Shown: positions 49,345-57,295, counted from the first letter of the stretch. The stretch: DNA of 64,000 nt from CALREJ01 sp964533375 (GCA_964533375.1 CAZHLW010000001.1:62001-126000), one strand, 5' to 3'. Notes: generated by a model not told the origin, from the letters alone. Program-made: numbers and translations.

Positions 49345-50364
49345 ATGCCCCCTTTCCTCATTCATCTTCTGGCATTCGGCATGTACGGCAATTCCATTGA
49401 GCGCTTGCAAGTCGCGGCACTGACATTTTGTGCCTTGTCTCTGTTCTTTATTACCATTTTGCCATTCGTTTTGCGGCGTCTGGTATCTCATATCAAACCG
49501 GACCAACGTCATGTTGGTGTGATTGTCGTCAGTTTTCTTAATGGCATTGGGACATGGGTGTGGGAAATACTGGCGCTGACTTTGTCGCTGCGCATACTTA
49601 TTTTAGGACCACGAGCGGAATACATCGTGATGGCAGTTCTGCTCATTACTGTGGTTATTCTGGCTATCCGCCTGCTGCAGCGGATGATTGAATATGTGGT
49701 TCTGCGCTTTATGCGTGTGCAGGATAGCGCACAGGGACTTCCCACTATTCTCCGTGATGTCATCATTGTGGTGCTATGGGTACTCGGTGGTCTACTCGTT
49801 CTGAGTAACCTGGGCGTGAATGTCACCTCACTGATCGCCGGGCTTGGCATCAGCGGCATTGCTATCGCACTTGCATCACAGCGCATTCTGAGTGACATCT
49901 TCAGTTCGTTTTCTATCTATTTCGATAAGCCGTTCAAGGAAGGGGATTACATCATCACTGGTGACCACAGCGGGTTTGTGCGGAAAATTGGCATCAAGAC
50001 CACACGCATTCAGGCGGTGCAGGGGGAAGAGGTCGTCATTCCGAACCAGGAACTCACGCAGGCCAGAGTCCGCAACTTCAAGCGCATGCAGGAGCGGCAT
50101 GTGGAGTTTGAGCTCCTTGTTGCGCCGGATACGTCTGTTGAAAAACTCCGCCTGATTCCCGATATCATCAAGCAGATCATCACGCCGCTGGATCAATTGC
50201 GTTTTGACCGCGCGACCCTCACGAAAATCAGCAAGGCCAACATTGCGTTTTCTGTCGTATACGATGTGAAAAACAGCGATCACATCATGCACATGAACCT
50301 GCTGCAGGAGATTAATCTGCGGCTGATTGAGCGATTGAGAAACGAAGGTATCCAGCTTGGCTGA
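49345..50364 (+). CDS. Small-conductance mechanosensitive channel (MscS family)
   Basis: 339 aa. Three to five N-terminal helices, the pore-lining TM3 with the Gly/Ala pattern NLGVNVTSLIAGLGISGIAIALASQRILSDIFSSF, and the beta domain FDKPFKEGDYIITGDHSGFVRKIGIKTTRIQAVQGEEVVIPNQEL. Opens under membrane tension to release solutes on osmotic downshock. The ATG at 49345 is chosen over one six codons upstream because TATACT ends 8 nt before it. A strong terminator follows. Confidence 0.93.
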   Translation: MPPFLIHLLAFGMYGNSIERLQVAALTFCALSLFFITILPFVLRRLVSHIKPDQRHVGVIVVSFLNGIGTWVWEILALTLSLRILILGPRAEYIVMAVLLITVVILAIRLLQRMIEYVVLRFMRVQDSAQGLPTILRDVIIVVLWVLGGLLVLSNLGVNVTSLIAGLGISGIAIALASQRILSDIFSSFSIYFDKPFKEGDYIITGDHSGFVRKIGIKTTRIQAVQGEEVVIPNQELTQARVRNFKRMQERHVEFELLVAPDTSVEKLRLIPDIIKQIITPLDQLRFDRATLTKISKANIAFSVVYDVKNSDHIMHMNLLQEINLRLIERLRNEGIQLG

Positions 50365-50367
50365 TAC

Positions 50368-50400
50368 AAAAAAGCCCGATCAGAGAGACCGGGCTTTTTG
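50368..50400. terminator. Bidirectional terminator between mscS and lipoprotein gene
   Basis: AAAAAGCCCG, loop, CGGGCTTTTT: perfect 10-bp stem with A and T runs at both ends, serving both convergent genes. Confidence 0.9.
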
Positions 50401-50415
50401 AAGATCGAGGTCTTC

Positions 50416-50817
50416 TTATTTCTTGGCGACTGTCTCCCATTCACCGAAGCCGGACTCTTCATCGACTGTGCGGTGCATGATGCTCAGTTGTTCTGCCTCA
50501 CCCACGAACACGCCGTACTGGTCGCCACCACCTGCCCACCAGCACTGGACGGAGGCAATGCTGCCTTCAACATCCTGCATGTCTGTGGACGCTGTTCCCA
50601 TACAGCTGGTGCTGTAGATTTCTTCTTTTGTTCCAGTAACCTGCAGGGTGATTTTCGTGACAGGCATATCGCCTTCGCCAACCTTTTCGCCGGTATCTTC
50701 TGATACCCATTCCATAGGCATACGCTTGGCCGCGGGAGTGTCGGTATCGGTCGGTGTCTGCGTGTTGCAGGCTGCCAGTGTAAGGGCCAGAGCCGTGATA
50801 AGAAGCGTTTTCTTCAT
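50416..50817 (-). CDS. Small lipoprotein, unknown
   Basis: 133 aa. Signal MKKTLLITALALTLAAC with lipobox LAAC, followed by a Thr/Asp/Pro linker. The mature part has two cysteines (STSCMGT, SVQCWWAG) and strand-like segments (VTKITLQVTGTKEEIY, YGVFVGEAEQLSIMH), suggesting a small extracellular beta domain anchored to the membrane. No family recognised. gatB ends 19 bp... upstream on the same strand is the next gene downstream of gatB, so the two may be co-transcribed. Confidence 0.72.
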   Translation of the reverse strand: MKKTLLITALALTLAACNTQTPTDTDTPAAKRMPMEWVSEDTGEKVGEGDMPVTKITLQVTGTKEEIYSTSCMGTASTDMQDVEGSIASVQCWWAGGGDQYGVFVGEAEQLSIMHRTVDEESGFGEWETVAKK

Positions 50818-50835
50818 GAGAGAATAAGGAAAGAA

Positions 50836-52281
50836 TTAAGAGAGTTTTGAACGCAGAAGTTCATTCACCTTTGCCGGGTTTGCCTGACCTTTCGTCTCTT
50901 TCATAATCCACCCGACAATTGCGCCAAGTGCTGCTGCTTTGCCGGATTTGTACGCATCGACTGATGACTGATTTGCAGCAATCGCTTTATCGACAATCTC
51001 GGCCAAAGCCCCATCATCACTGATCTGCTTCATACCGCCTTCTTCGATAATCGTGGATGCATTCTTTCCTGTTTTGATCATGGTATCCAGCACTTCTTTG
51101 CCGGCGTTTCCGCTGATGGTTCCGGCATCAATCGCTGCAACCAGTTCAAGGATTGCCGCTGCATTTGGTCCATCACTCACTTGTTTATCCTGAGCTTTCA
51201 GGAAGCCAAGAAGTTGCGTGAGGACAATGCCTGAGGTGCGTTTTACATCGCTTGTTTTTGCGTAGACGGCATCAAAGATTGAGCCCAGCGTTGCATCATC
51301 AGTCAGCTGCAAAGCTTGTGCCTCTTCAAGCCCCAGTTGCACGTACGACTCGCGGCGGACACGGGGGAGAGCGGGGAGCGCCTGCTTCACTTTCTCCACA
51401 TCACCGGCATCAAAGTGCAGGGGCGGGATATCGGGCTCCGGGAAGTAGCGGTAGTCCTGTGCATCTTCTTTGTCGCGCAACAGCCTCGTCTTTTCCGCGT
51501 CATCCACCCAGCCGACAGTGATGTTTCCTTTGAGTGGTCCGCCTGTTTCCGTCCACAAATCGCGCAGCCTCTTTTCCTCATACTGCAGCGCTTTTTCGAG
51601 GGCCTTGAAGGAGTTCAGGTTTTTGATTTCACTACGCGGATTCAGTTTCTCTGTTCCAATTTCTCTGAGCGAGATCGACGCATCGAAGCGCATCATGCCT
51701 TTGAACATATCTGCCTCAGACGCGTTTACCGCAATCAGAATGCGGCGGAGTTCCTGCGCGAAGGCAACAGCTTCATCAGCATTTCTGAGATCCGGTTCGG
51801 TCACAATTTCCATCAGCGGGGTACCCGCACGGTTGTAGTCACACAGCGTAGTATTGCCATAGTGGCTCAGTTTGCCGGCATCGTTCTCCATGTGGAGGCG
51901 TGTAATGCCGCAGACTTTCTCCTCCAGCTTTTTGCCGCTCGCATCGCGAAGGTCGTAGTGTACCGCGCCACCCTTTCCGAGCGGGAAGTCGTACTGGGAA
52001 ATCTGGTAGCCAAACGGGAGGTCGGGGTAAAAGTAGTGCTTGCGGTCGAAGTGGCAGTCTGGGGCAATACTGCAGCCGATCGCGAGCGATGCCTTTACGG
52101 CCTTGGACACAGCCTCGGCATTGGGCACAGGGAGCGTTCCCGGGTGGCCCATGCAGATAGGACACACGGTGGTATTCGGCTCCTTTCCAAACGCATCGTT
52201 ATCGCACCCGCAGAACATCTTCGTATTCGTGTTCATTTGGGCGTGGACTTCCAGGCCGATGATGACTTCAAGCTTTGCCAT
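50836..52281 (-). CDS. gatB: Aspartyl/glutamyl-tRNA amidotransferase subunit B
   Basis: 481 aa. KLEVIIGLEVHAQMNTNTKMFCGC, NTTVCPICMGHPGTLPV (zinc cysteines), HFDRKHYFYPDLPFGYQISQYDFP, RLHMENDAGKL, YNRAGTPLMEIVTEPD and the C-terminal YqeY-like tail with GAIVGWIMKETKGQANPAKVNELL. With GatA and GatC (not in the window) it converts Glu-tRNA(Gln) or Asp-tRNA(Asn) to the amidated form. The start is at MAKLEV; the upstream ATG adds 13 residues. TTGGCA, 18-nt spacer and TACTCT lie 9 nt before it. Confidence 0.95.
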   Translation of the reverse strand: MAKLEVIIGLEVHAQMNTNTKMFCGCDNDAFGKEPNTTVCPICMGHPGTLPVPNAEAVSKAVKASLAIGCSIAPDCHFDRKHYFYPDLPFGYQISQYDFPLGKGGAVHYDLRDASGKKLEEKVCGITRLHMENDAGKLSHYGNTTLCDYNRAGTPLMEIVTEPDLRNADEAVAFAQELRRILIAVNASEADMFKGMMRFDASISLREIGTEKLNPRSEIKNLNSFKALEKALQYEEKRLRDLWTETGGPLKGNITVGWVDDAEKTRLLRDKEDAQDYRYFPEPDIPPLHFDAGDVEKVKQALPALPRVRRESYVQLGLEEAQALQLTDDATLGSIFDAVYAKTSDVKRTSGIVLTQLLGFLKAQDKQVSDGPNAAAILELVAAIDAGTISGNAGKEVLDTMIKTGKNASTIIEEGGMKQISDDGALAEIVDKAIAANQSSVDAYKSGKAAALGAIVGWIMKETKGQANPAKVNELLRSKLS

Positions 52282-52371
52282 TTCTGGCAAAGAGTAGCGG
52301 AAAAGGGAGAGAATTGCCAAATGAAAATTCTATTGCTTCGGACCCTTTGCAGTGATTGTATGGGTTCCAAT

Positions 52372-52989
52372 ATGGAATCACTTCTGGAACACGAAGTGGC
52401 CACTCCAGAAACTATAGAAGAAACGCAAGTTCCTCCGGCAATGTCAGCTGAGTTGTTTGCAGAACTCTATGAACAGTATTCTCATAAAGTTCTGACATTT
52501 ATTCTTTCGAAGAATATTCCATATCACGATGCCTTGGAGATTTCACAGGAAACGTTTATTAAGGTGTATGTGCATTTTGATCAACTGCGCGACTTTAAAA
52601 AAGTGCATTCCTGGATTATGGAAATAGCATTTCAGACACTTCATTCTTTTTGCCGAAGGAAGAAACGGTCAATGGTGGCTTTTTCCGTACTGAACAAAGA
52701 AGACAACGCAGGTCTCATTGCTATCCGCGATCGTGGAACGAAGACTCCTTTTGAATCAGTTGCCACGTCTGAACAAGAAGGCATTCTGCGTTCCGTTATG
52801 TCACGATTATCTCAGAAAGATCAGACAATTTTGGAGGTTTGTGATATCCAACATCAGAAGATGAGAGAGGCAGCCGAAACATTGCATATTCCGGTCGGAA
52901 CCGTCAAAAGCAGCTTATCTCTCGCAAGAAAACATTTGCAAGAACTGTTACAGAAAAGAATCAGTTATGAGGATGTTCTCGATAATTAA
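52372..52989 (+). CDS. ECF-like RNA polymerase sigma factor
   Basis: 205 aa from ATG 52372; ATG at 52360 or 52321 would add 4 or 17 residues. Region 2: FAELYEQYSHKVLTFILSKN, DALEISQETFIKVYVHFDQL, KVHSWIMEIAFQTLHSFCRRKKRS. Region 4: VMSRLSQKDQTILEVCDIQHQKMREAAETLHIPVGTVKSSLSLARKHLQELL. The order and the HTH match ECF sigma factors. TTGCTT, 17-nt spacer, TTGTAT gives a start within about 4 nt of the ATG. No anti-sigma gene adjoins. More A/T-rich than the gatB gene, from which it diverges. Confidence 0.85.
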   Translation: MESLLEHEVATPETIEETQVPPAMSAELFAELYEQYSHKVLTFILSKNIPYHDALEISQETFIKVYVHFDQLRDFKKVHSWIMEIAFQTLHSFCRRKKRSMVAFSVLNKEDNAGLIAIRDRGTKTPFESVATSEQEGILRSVMSRLSQKDQTILEVCDIQHQKMREAAETLHIPVGTVKSSLSLARKHLQELLQKRISYEDVLDN

Positions 52990-52995
52990 TGTTTT

Positions 52996-53454
52996 TTAAA
53001 GCGCCTTTCCCGTCTGCGGATAATCCACAATCAGTTTTCCTTCCAGATGATCGACTTCGTGCTGAACGACACGCGCATCCATTCCTTCGAGCATCCGTTC
53101 CTGCTGCACACCTTTGCCATCCAGATAACTCACGACAATCGAAACTGACCGCGGAATCTGGAGCCAGACTTCGGGCAAGCTCAGGCAGCCTTCTTCCGCA
53201 AACTCGAGATCGGCGCTGCGGAAAGTGATGTCGGGATTGATAAGCGGCGTCAGCTTCTTTCCCATCCGCACAATGCACACACGTTCCGTGCGGTTGATTT
53301 GCGGTGCGGCAATGCCAAGACCATCAGCGGCAACGGTCGTGTCCTCCATGTCTTTCAGAAGTTTCAGGAGATCCTTGGTGACTTTCGCCACTTTCTTTGT
53401 TTTGGTTCGGAGAATAGGAGTATCCGCGCCGATGACGATAGGAAGGGTTGCTAT
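52996..53454 (-). CDS. def: Peptide deformylase, apparent AUA start
   Basis: 152 aa. Motif 1 DGLGIAAPQINR, motif 2 EEGCLSLPE (metal Cys), motif 3 VQHEVDHLEG (HExxH). Removes the formyl group from nascent proteins. Any ATG/GTG/TTG start in frame lies at or after MAKVTKDLLK, which would cut off the conserved N-terminal strand. The frame extends upstream as xATLPIVIGADTPILRTKTK, the usual deformylase beginning, to an ATA codon at 53452-53454. A TATACT box ends exactly 6 nt before that ATA, the spacing seen at many genes here. I therefore call ATA as the start; GTG 53391 is the conservative alternative. Confidence 0.9.
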   Translation of the reverse strand: MATLPIVIGADTPILRTKTKKVAKVTKDLLKLLKDMEDTTVAADGLGIAAPQINRTERVCIVRMGKKLTPLINPDITFRSADLEFAEEGCLSLPEVWLQIPRSVSIVVSYLDGKGVQQERMLEGMDARVVQHEVDHLEGKLIVDYPQTGKAL

Positions 53455-53460
53455 ACGGTG

Positions 53461-53466
53461 AGTATA
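53461..53466 (-). promoter_or_regulatory. Leaderless-type -10 box of def
   Basis: TATACT on the minus strand, 6 nt before the ATA start; overlaps the 3' end region of the upstream exonuclease gene. No clear -35. Confidence 0.5.
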
Positions 53467-53472
53467 AAGGCT

Positions 53473-54051
53473 TCAGCGCATGCCCGCCATCGCTTGAATA
53501 CTGGCTCTACGCCGTAATTCATCCATCGACGAAATCTTCCCGTGATCGAGCATCTTGATGAGGATTTTGGCTGTCTGGATAACATCCGGGAGCGCTCTGT
53601 GGCGGCCGCCTTCGAATTCTATGCCGAAGCGCTGGCTTAGAATATCCAGGTTGTGGCGGAACTGGGTGGGGAACAGGCTCTGGCTGAGCCTCATGGTGCA
53701 GAGGATTTCGGGGAGTTCCACATAGCCCCAGCAGAAGTCCTTTTCGTTCTCCAGGAATCCTTTGTCGAATGCTGCGTTGTGCGCAAACAGGATGGAGCCT
53801 TTGCTGAATTCCAGGAAGTCGGGAAGGACGGCCATGATGCTGGGAGCGTCTTTAATATCATCATTACTAATATGATTGATCCGCTGCGCTTCAAGCGGAA
53901 TGTCGCGCTCGGGGTTCACAAAAGTGCTGAATGTCTTTTCTGTGATGATGCCGTTTTCGATTCTGACTCCCGCAATTTCAACAATCCGGTGGCCCTTTTT
54001 GGGGTCCAGACCGGTTGTCTCCGTATCAAAAACTGTAAGCGCGGGAAGCAT
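53473..54051 (-). CDS. DEDDh 3'-5' exonuclease (DNA polymerase III epsilon-like)
   Basis: 192 aa. Exo I TVFDTETTGLDP, Exo II region LFAHNAAFDKGFLENE, Exo III HRALPDVIQTAKIL, giving the D-E-D-D and H catalytic set. The fold and length match the stand-alone epsilon/RNase T-like group; role in proofreading or repair is not decided. TATAGT lies 8 nt before the ATG. It ends 18 bp upstream of def on the same strand. Confidence 0.9.
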   Translation of the reverse strand: MLPALTVFDTETTGLDPKKGHRIVEIAGVRIENGIITEKTFSTFVNPERDIPLEAQRINHISNDDIKDAPSIMAVLPDFLEFSKGSILFAHNAAFDKGFLENEKDFCWGYVELPEILCTMRLSQSLFPTQFRHNLDILSQRFGIEFEGGRHRALPDVIQTAKILIKMLDHGKISSMDELRRRASIQAMAGMR

Positions 54052-54151
54052 GGGAGCTGACTATACACTTCCCGTTTTCCGGCGGTAGAAATTTTTCTAT
54101 ACATTCTTTGAAAATACGTCTTGTGGGCTTGTTAGGTCTGTTAGGTTTTTG

Positions 54152-54331
54152 TTATTGGCCCAGTTCGCGCATCATTTTTGCCTGATTTTCTCTGTACTCG
54201 TCTGCTTTCTGCACTGCTTCATTCTGTGCGGCTTCCATCTCTTGTCCCGTCGTTTTCTGCTGCTGCATGACAAAATAATAGATTCCTCCTGCAACCAGGG
54301 CGCCAATCACAATGGTCAGAAGAAAACGCAT
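54152..54331 (-). CDS. Small single-pass membrane protein, 59 aa
   Basis: Reads MRFLLTIVIGALVAGGIYYF then a charged, helical tail (QQQKTTGQEMEAAQNEAVQK, ADEYRENQAKMMRELGQ). One N-terminal transmembrane helix (about residues 3-20) and an amphipathic coiled-coil-like tail, the general design of small stress or division membrane peptides. Strongly supported by its promoter: TTGCAG, 17-nt spacer, TAGAAT, 6 nt to ATG. Function unknown. Confidence 0.7.
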   Translation of the reverse strand: MRFLLTIVIGALVAGGIYYFVMQQQKTTGQEMEAAQNEAVQKADEYRENQAKMMRELGQ

Positions 54332-54337
54332 GGGTCG

Positions 54338-54366
54338 ATTCTAGAAATTCACTGTTCTATCTGCAA
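54338..54366 (-). promoter_or_regulatory. Leaderless-type promoter of the 59-aa protein gene
   Basis: TTGCAG (54361-54366, minus), 17-nt spacer, TAGAAT (54338-54343), 6 nt to ATG. Confidence 0.65.
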
Positions 54367-54375
54367 TAGTTTCTT

Positions 54376-54690
54376 TTGATGGGACTGGTTTCTGGATTGA
54401 GATTTCCTCCGGAGGCCACTGCCGTGGGGGCGTTCCTTTTTGTCCGTGCAACAAAAAGGAACCAAAAAGTGCGGTCCGGGCTGACCGCATCTCCGCTGAC
54501 CCCTTCATCCCCCGGGCAGCCGGACTCCACCCCACGAACCTTCATTTTCCCTTTGGGAAAATGTTCCTGGTGGAACTTCTTTTTTTAATTTGTTCTTCGA
54601 TACAGCAACAACCAAAACTCCCTCCCTGCCAGTCCGTAGCTAATAAGCGAAGGCTGGTCCCTTCAGGGGGAGGGGCGGGGAGGGGGCAAT
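54376..54690. repeat. Second copy of the long dispersed repeat, followed by CCCTCCC/GGGAGGG words
   Basis: Blocks GTGCGGTCCGGGCTGACCGC, CCCCGGGCAGCCGGACTCCA, TTTCCCTTTGGGAAAATGTT and CTGGTGGAACTTC recur in the same order as at 25253-25447. From about 54617 CTCCCTCCCTGCCAG and CAGGGGGAGGGGCGGGGAGG form another partial palindrome. No gene in this stretch. Confidence 0.8.
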
Positions 54691-54705
54691 TTCTTCATAA
54701 AAGGA

Positions 54706-54711
54706 TATACT
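54706..54711 (+). promoter_or_regulatory. Leaderless-type -10 box of nth
   Basis: TATACT ends 6 nt before the ATG of nth; no convincing -35. Confidence 0.5.
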
Positions 54712-54717
54712 CATTGC

Positions 54718-55416
54718 ATGCAGCGCCCCGACGCCATTCCCATGGATACCGTGCTCAAAACGCTTGGAAAAATCTACACGCCCCCGAAGACGTTTCTGCA
54801 TTTTCGCACACCGGTGGATCTGCTCGTTGCGGTTATTCTCAGTGCCCAGTGTACCGATGCCAGAGTGAATATTGTGACCGAAACGATTCTCTACCCGAAG
54901 TACAAAACGCCGGAGGATTACCTCAGGGTTCCCATCAGCGAACTGGAGAATGATGTTCATTCCTGTGGCACGTTCCGCATGAAAACCAAATCGATCCGCG
55001 GTATGTGCCAGATGCTTATTGATGACTTTGATGGCAAGGTCCCGGATACGATGGAAGATCTGCTTAAACTTCCGGGCGTGGGCCGCAAGACGGCATCGGT
55101 GATTCTGAGTGCGGTGTTTGATAAGAATCTTGGCATTGCGGTTGACACGCATGTACAGCGCCTCGCTCAGCGATTGGGTTTAAGTAAATATGACGACCCC
55201 AAACGTATTGAACTGGATTTGATGCAACAGGCGCCGCAGAAGAAGTGGCGGCAGGTGACGACGTTGCTGATCAGCCACGGACGGGCGGTGTGTACAGCGC
55301 GCAACCGGCAGTGCGGGAATTGTGTGTTCAAGAAAGACTGCCCATCATCCATCATTATGGGGCGGAGTGATAAAGCGAAGCCGAAGAAGAGCGGGATGGG
55401 TCTCTCTAGAAATTAA
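54718..55416 (+). CDS. nth: Endonuclease III
   Basis: 232 aa. LLVAVILSAQCTDARVNIVT, the helix-hairpin-helix LLKLPGVGRKTASVIL with the catalytic Lys, VDTHVQRLAQRLGL with the catalytic Asp, and the [4Fe-4S] loop CTARNRQCGNCVFKKDC (C-x6-C-x2-C-x5-C). Excises oxidised pyrimidines and nicks abasic sites. C-terminal tail of about 20 basic residues. All key residues present. Confidence 0.95.
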   Translation: MQRPDAIPMDTVLKTLGKIYTPPKTFLHFRTPVDLLVAVILSAQCTDARVNIVTETILYPKYKTPEDYLRVPISELENDVHSCGTFRMKTKSIRGMCQMLIDDFDGKVPDTMEDLLKLPGVGRKTASVILSAVFDKNLGIAVDTHVQRLAQRLGLSKYDDPKRIELDLMQQAPQKKWRQVTTLLISHGRAVCTARNRQCGNCVFKKDCPSSIIMGRSDKAKPKKSGMGLSRN

Positions 55417-55613
55417 CCTGCAGCCGAGTTTGGCGGCTACAGGTTGTAGGGTCTACGCACGCGGTGCATCGTAAGTGCGTTGCGCATCATCAGACCTTTA
55501 TTTAAAGTATAAAATATATTGATTTATATGTCAAATAGTGAGCTTTTTCCCCTTTGCAGACAGTCCTTGCATGGTATAGTGACGGCTCTTTTTTACTTTT
55601 CTCCTATTTTTGT

Positions 55614-55865
55614 ATGAAGAAAGTTCTTCTCTCCGCAGTTTCTGTTTCCCTCCTCGCTCTCGCAGCTTGCAATGGCACCGCTTCCGTTACACCGGACACC
55701 GATACCGATGCTTCCAGCAGCTCCATGATGATGGAGGAGACAAGCTCCGCAACAATGGAGGCTTCCAGCGCTACCAGCGAAGACAGCACATCTTCCGTCT
55801 CTTCCGACGAAGGTATGACAATGTCCGCAGCCGCTTCCGTTGCTGCTGAAGTCACCGCTCACTAA
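55614..55865 (+). CDS. Small Ser/Thr/Glu-rich lipoprotein
   Basis: 83 aa. Signal MKKVLLSAVSVSLLALAAC with lipobox LAAC; the mature part is low-complexity (DTDTDASSSSMMMEETSS, SSVSSDEGMTMSAAAS) with no fold expected. A promoter (TTTGCA, 16-nt spacer, TATAGT) and a leader of about 40 nt precede it and a strong terminator follows, so it is a separate unit. Resembles small surface lipoproteins; function unknown. Confidence 0.72.
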   Translation: MKKVLLSAVSVSLLALAACNGTASVTPDTDTDASSSSMMMEETSSATMEASSATSEDSTSSVSSDEGMTMSAAASVAAEVTAH

Positions 55866-55881
55866 GTCGTTTGTACAGTCT

Positions 55882-55920
55882 AAACGGCGGCTCCCCGCGA
55901 AACCGGAGCCGCCGTTTTCA
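55882..55920 (+). terminator. Terminator after the small lipoprotein gene
   Basis: AAACGGCGGCTCC, loop CCGCGAAACC, GGAGCCGCCGTTTTC: perfect 13-bp stem with T run. The next 240 bases to 56165 hold no recognised gene. Confidence 0.9.
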
Positions 55921-56165
55921 TTTCCCTTTGACTTAAGTCCCAGGAGGTATACATTTGCCTGCAATCCGCTCTTTCAAAGCGTTATTTTGTGCCTTTTCTT
56001 CAGCAAATTAACACTACTAAGTGATAATTGTCTGAGGCCTAGGGCACACGAGAGGTCGACTATCTTCTGATCAAAGAAAGTCAAAATTGATGTGTGCAGC
56101 GATTCCTTTTCTGTCCGGCTCGGGGAGCTGGACGTGCAGAACCACAGTTATGGGAGAGAATTGCA

Positions 56166-56537
56166 ATGAGACGAACCTTATTGGGGATCGGTGCGGTTGT
56201 TGGCATGTGTCTGGTGGCAATCAACTCGGGGACTCCGAACGATCGCGGTAAAGCGAATGTTCCGAAGACTCCAGATGCGGTTGCGGTCAATCACGTGATT
56301 CAGAACACTGCGGCACCGAATATCGCCAATGCAGTGATCAACACGAACGCCGGCCATGTTGCTGCGGTTGCGACTGACACGGGAACCAGGGTTGCTGCCA
56401 ATGCGACCAATCCGAGTCCACATGCCGCCGCCAACGCGAAGAACGCGAATGCCGGCACCGTCAATCGAGCTGCTGAGACTTGGACCGCGGTTGCCGTGGT
56501 TCCAAATGAGAAGACCGGTCGATACCTCGTTTCCTGA
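56166..56537 (+). CDS. Exported Ala/Asn-rich protein, unknown
   Basis: 123 aa. Signal-like start MRRTLLGIGAVVGMCLVAIN (residues 1-20), then a low-complexity body rich in Ala, Asn, Val and Thr with NA/AA repeats (VAANATNPSPHAAANAKNAN). Unlike most genes here it has a clear Shine-Dalgarno-like GGGAGAG 8 nt upstream and no -10 box at 6 nt. Followed by a C-rich hairpin (CCCCCGCGTGGGGG). No family. Its translation signals differ from those of its neighbours, so a foreign origin is possible. Confidence 0.55.
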   Translation: MRRTLLGIGAVVGMCLVAINSGTPNDRGKANVPKTPDAVAVNHVIQNTAAPNIANAVINTNAGHVAAVATDTGTRVAANATNPSPHAAANAKNANAGTVNRAAETWTAVAVVPNEKTGRYLVS

Positions 56538-56654
56538 CGGCCCCCGCGTGGGGGTTGCAGGAATGTCTGGCTTTGTGAGTCTTAAGTGATTCACGTTCAC
56601 CGAGGGGCTGTCGTGCTTATGCATTACAGTCCCTCAATTTGGAATATGCAATTA

Positions 56655-57023
56655 TTACACCGCCTTCTCCGCATCCGTCTTTTCCTGCTGCCTGCGAAGC
56701 CTGTTCATTACCTTCACCATCAAAAAGAGGGCGAATGCGACAATCACAAAATTCACAATCTGGTTTACAAACAAACCGTAATTCCAGGTGGGGATTCCTT
56801 TGGCTTTGGCTTCCACGAGTGATGCGACTGGCGTGGAGGAGAGGTTAAGGAAGAGATCTTTGAAATCGACCTGTCCGGTAATGGCTCCTATGGGCGGCAT
56901 GATGATGTCGTTCACCAGTGAGTCGACAATTTTCTGGAACGCAGCACCAATCACCACACCAATTGCCAGATCCATGGCGTTGCCTTTGACCGCGAACTCG
57001 CGGAATTCTGCGAAGAATTTCAT
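56655..57023 (-). CDS. mscL: Large-conductance mechanosensitive channel
   Basis: 122 aa. FFAEFREFAVKGNAMDLAIGVVIGAAFQKIVDSLVNDIIMPPIG is the amphipathic N-terminus and pore helix, followed by a periplasmic loop and TM2 (VNFVIVAFALFLMVKVMN) and a charged tail. Opens at near-lytic tension. With mscS, it gives two osmotic safety valves within the window. Promoter TTGCGT, 16-nt spacer, TAAAAT, 6 nt to ATG. Confidence 0.96.
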   Translation of the reverse strand: MKFFAEFREFAVKGNAMDLAIGVVIGAAFQKIVDSLVNDIIMPPIGAITGQVDFKDLFLNLSSTPVASLVEAKAKGIPTWNYGLFVNQIVNFVIVAFALFLMVKVMNRLRRQQEKTDAEKAV

Positions 57024-57029
57024 GTGGAT

Positions 57030-57057
57030 ATTTTACCGCTCGGCTTTCTTTACGCAA
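57030..57057 (-). promoter_or_regulatory. Leaderless-type promoter of mscL
   Basis: TTGCGT (57052-57057, minus), 16-nt spacer, TAAAAT (57030-57035), 6 nt to ATG. It overlaps the last codons of the 57050-57190 gene. Confidence 0.65.
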
Positions 57058-57190
57058 TCGGGCCATTCATCAAATCTTCAATCCGCCGGATCTCGCCCTG
57101 CAATTTTGCGATGCGCGCCTCGTTTTCATCGAAGACTGCCATGGCCAGTTCATCCTGTATAGCCTCTAGTTCTTCCTGATTGTTCTGCAT
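57050..57190 (-). CDS. Small coiled-coil protein, 46 aa
   Basis: Reads MQNNQEELEAIQDELAMAVF, DENEARIAKLQGEIRRIEDL, MNGPIA. A single long, charged amphipathic helix with heptad-like Leu/Ile. No signal peptide. The ATG at 57190 is preferred since TATACT with TTGCCC lies about 25 nt upstream; a longer in-frame start would begin before that promoter. Lies upstream of mscL on the same strand. Function unknown. Confidence 0.6.
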   Translation of the reverse strand: MQNNQEELEAIQDELAMAVFDENEARIAKLQGEIRRIEDLMNGPIA

Positions 57191-57215
57191 ATGTGTGTGG
57201 GAAATGTTTCTCCCT

Positions 57216-57244
57216 AGTATACCAAAAGTGAACGATCCGGGCAA
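57216..57244 (-). promoter_or_regulatory. Promoter of the 46-aa protein gene
   Basis: TTGCCC (57239-57244, minus), 17-nt spacer, TATACT (57216-57221); leader about 20 nt. Confidence 0.6.
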
Positions 57245-57295
57245 TTCGTGATGACGCAGTTTTACAGGAAAGGTACTATCCTTTTCCCTGGGCTG

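Noticed and set aside
51316..52359. N-terminal 350 codons of an open frame running into the second ECF sigma gene
   Set aside because: This part is antisense to gatB; the sigma factor starts at 52372 behind its own promoter.
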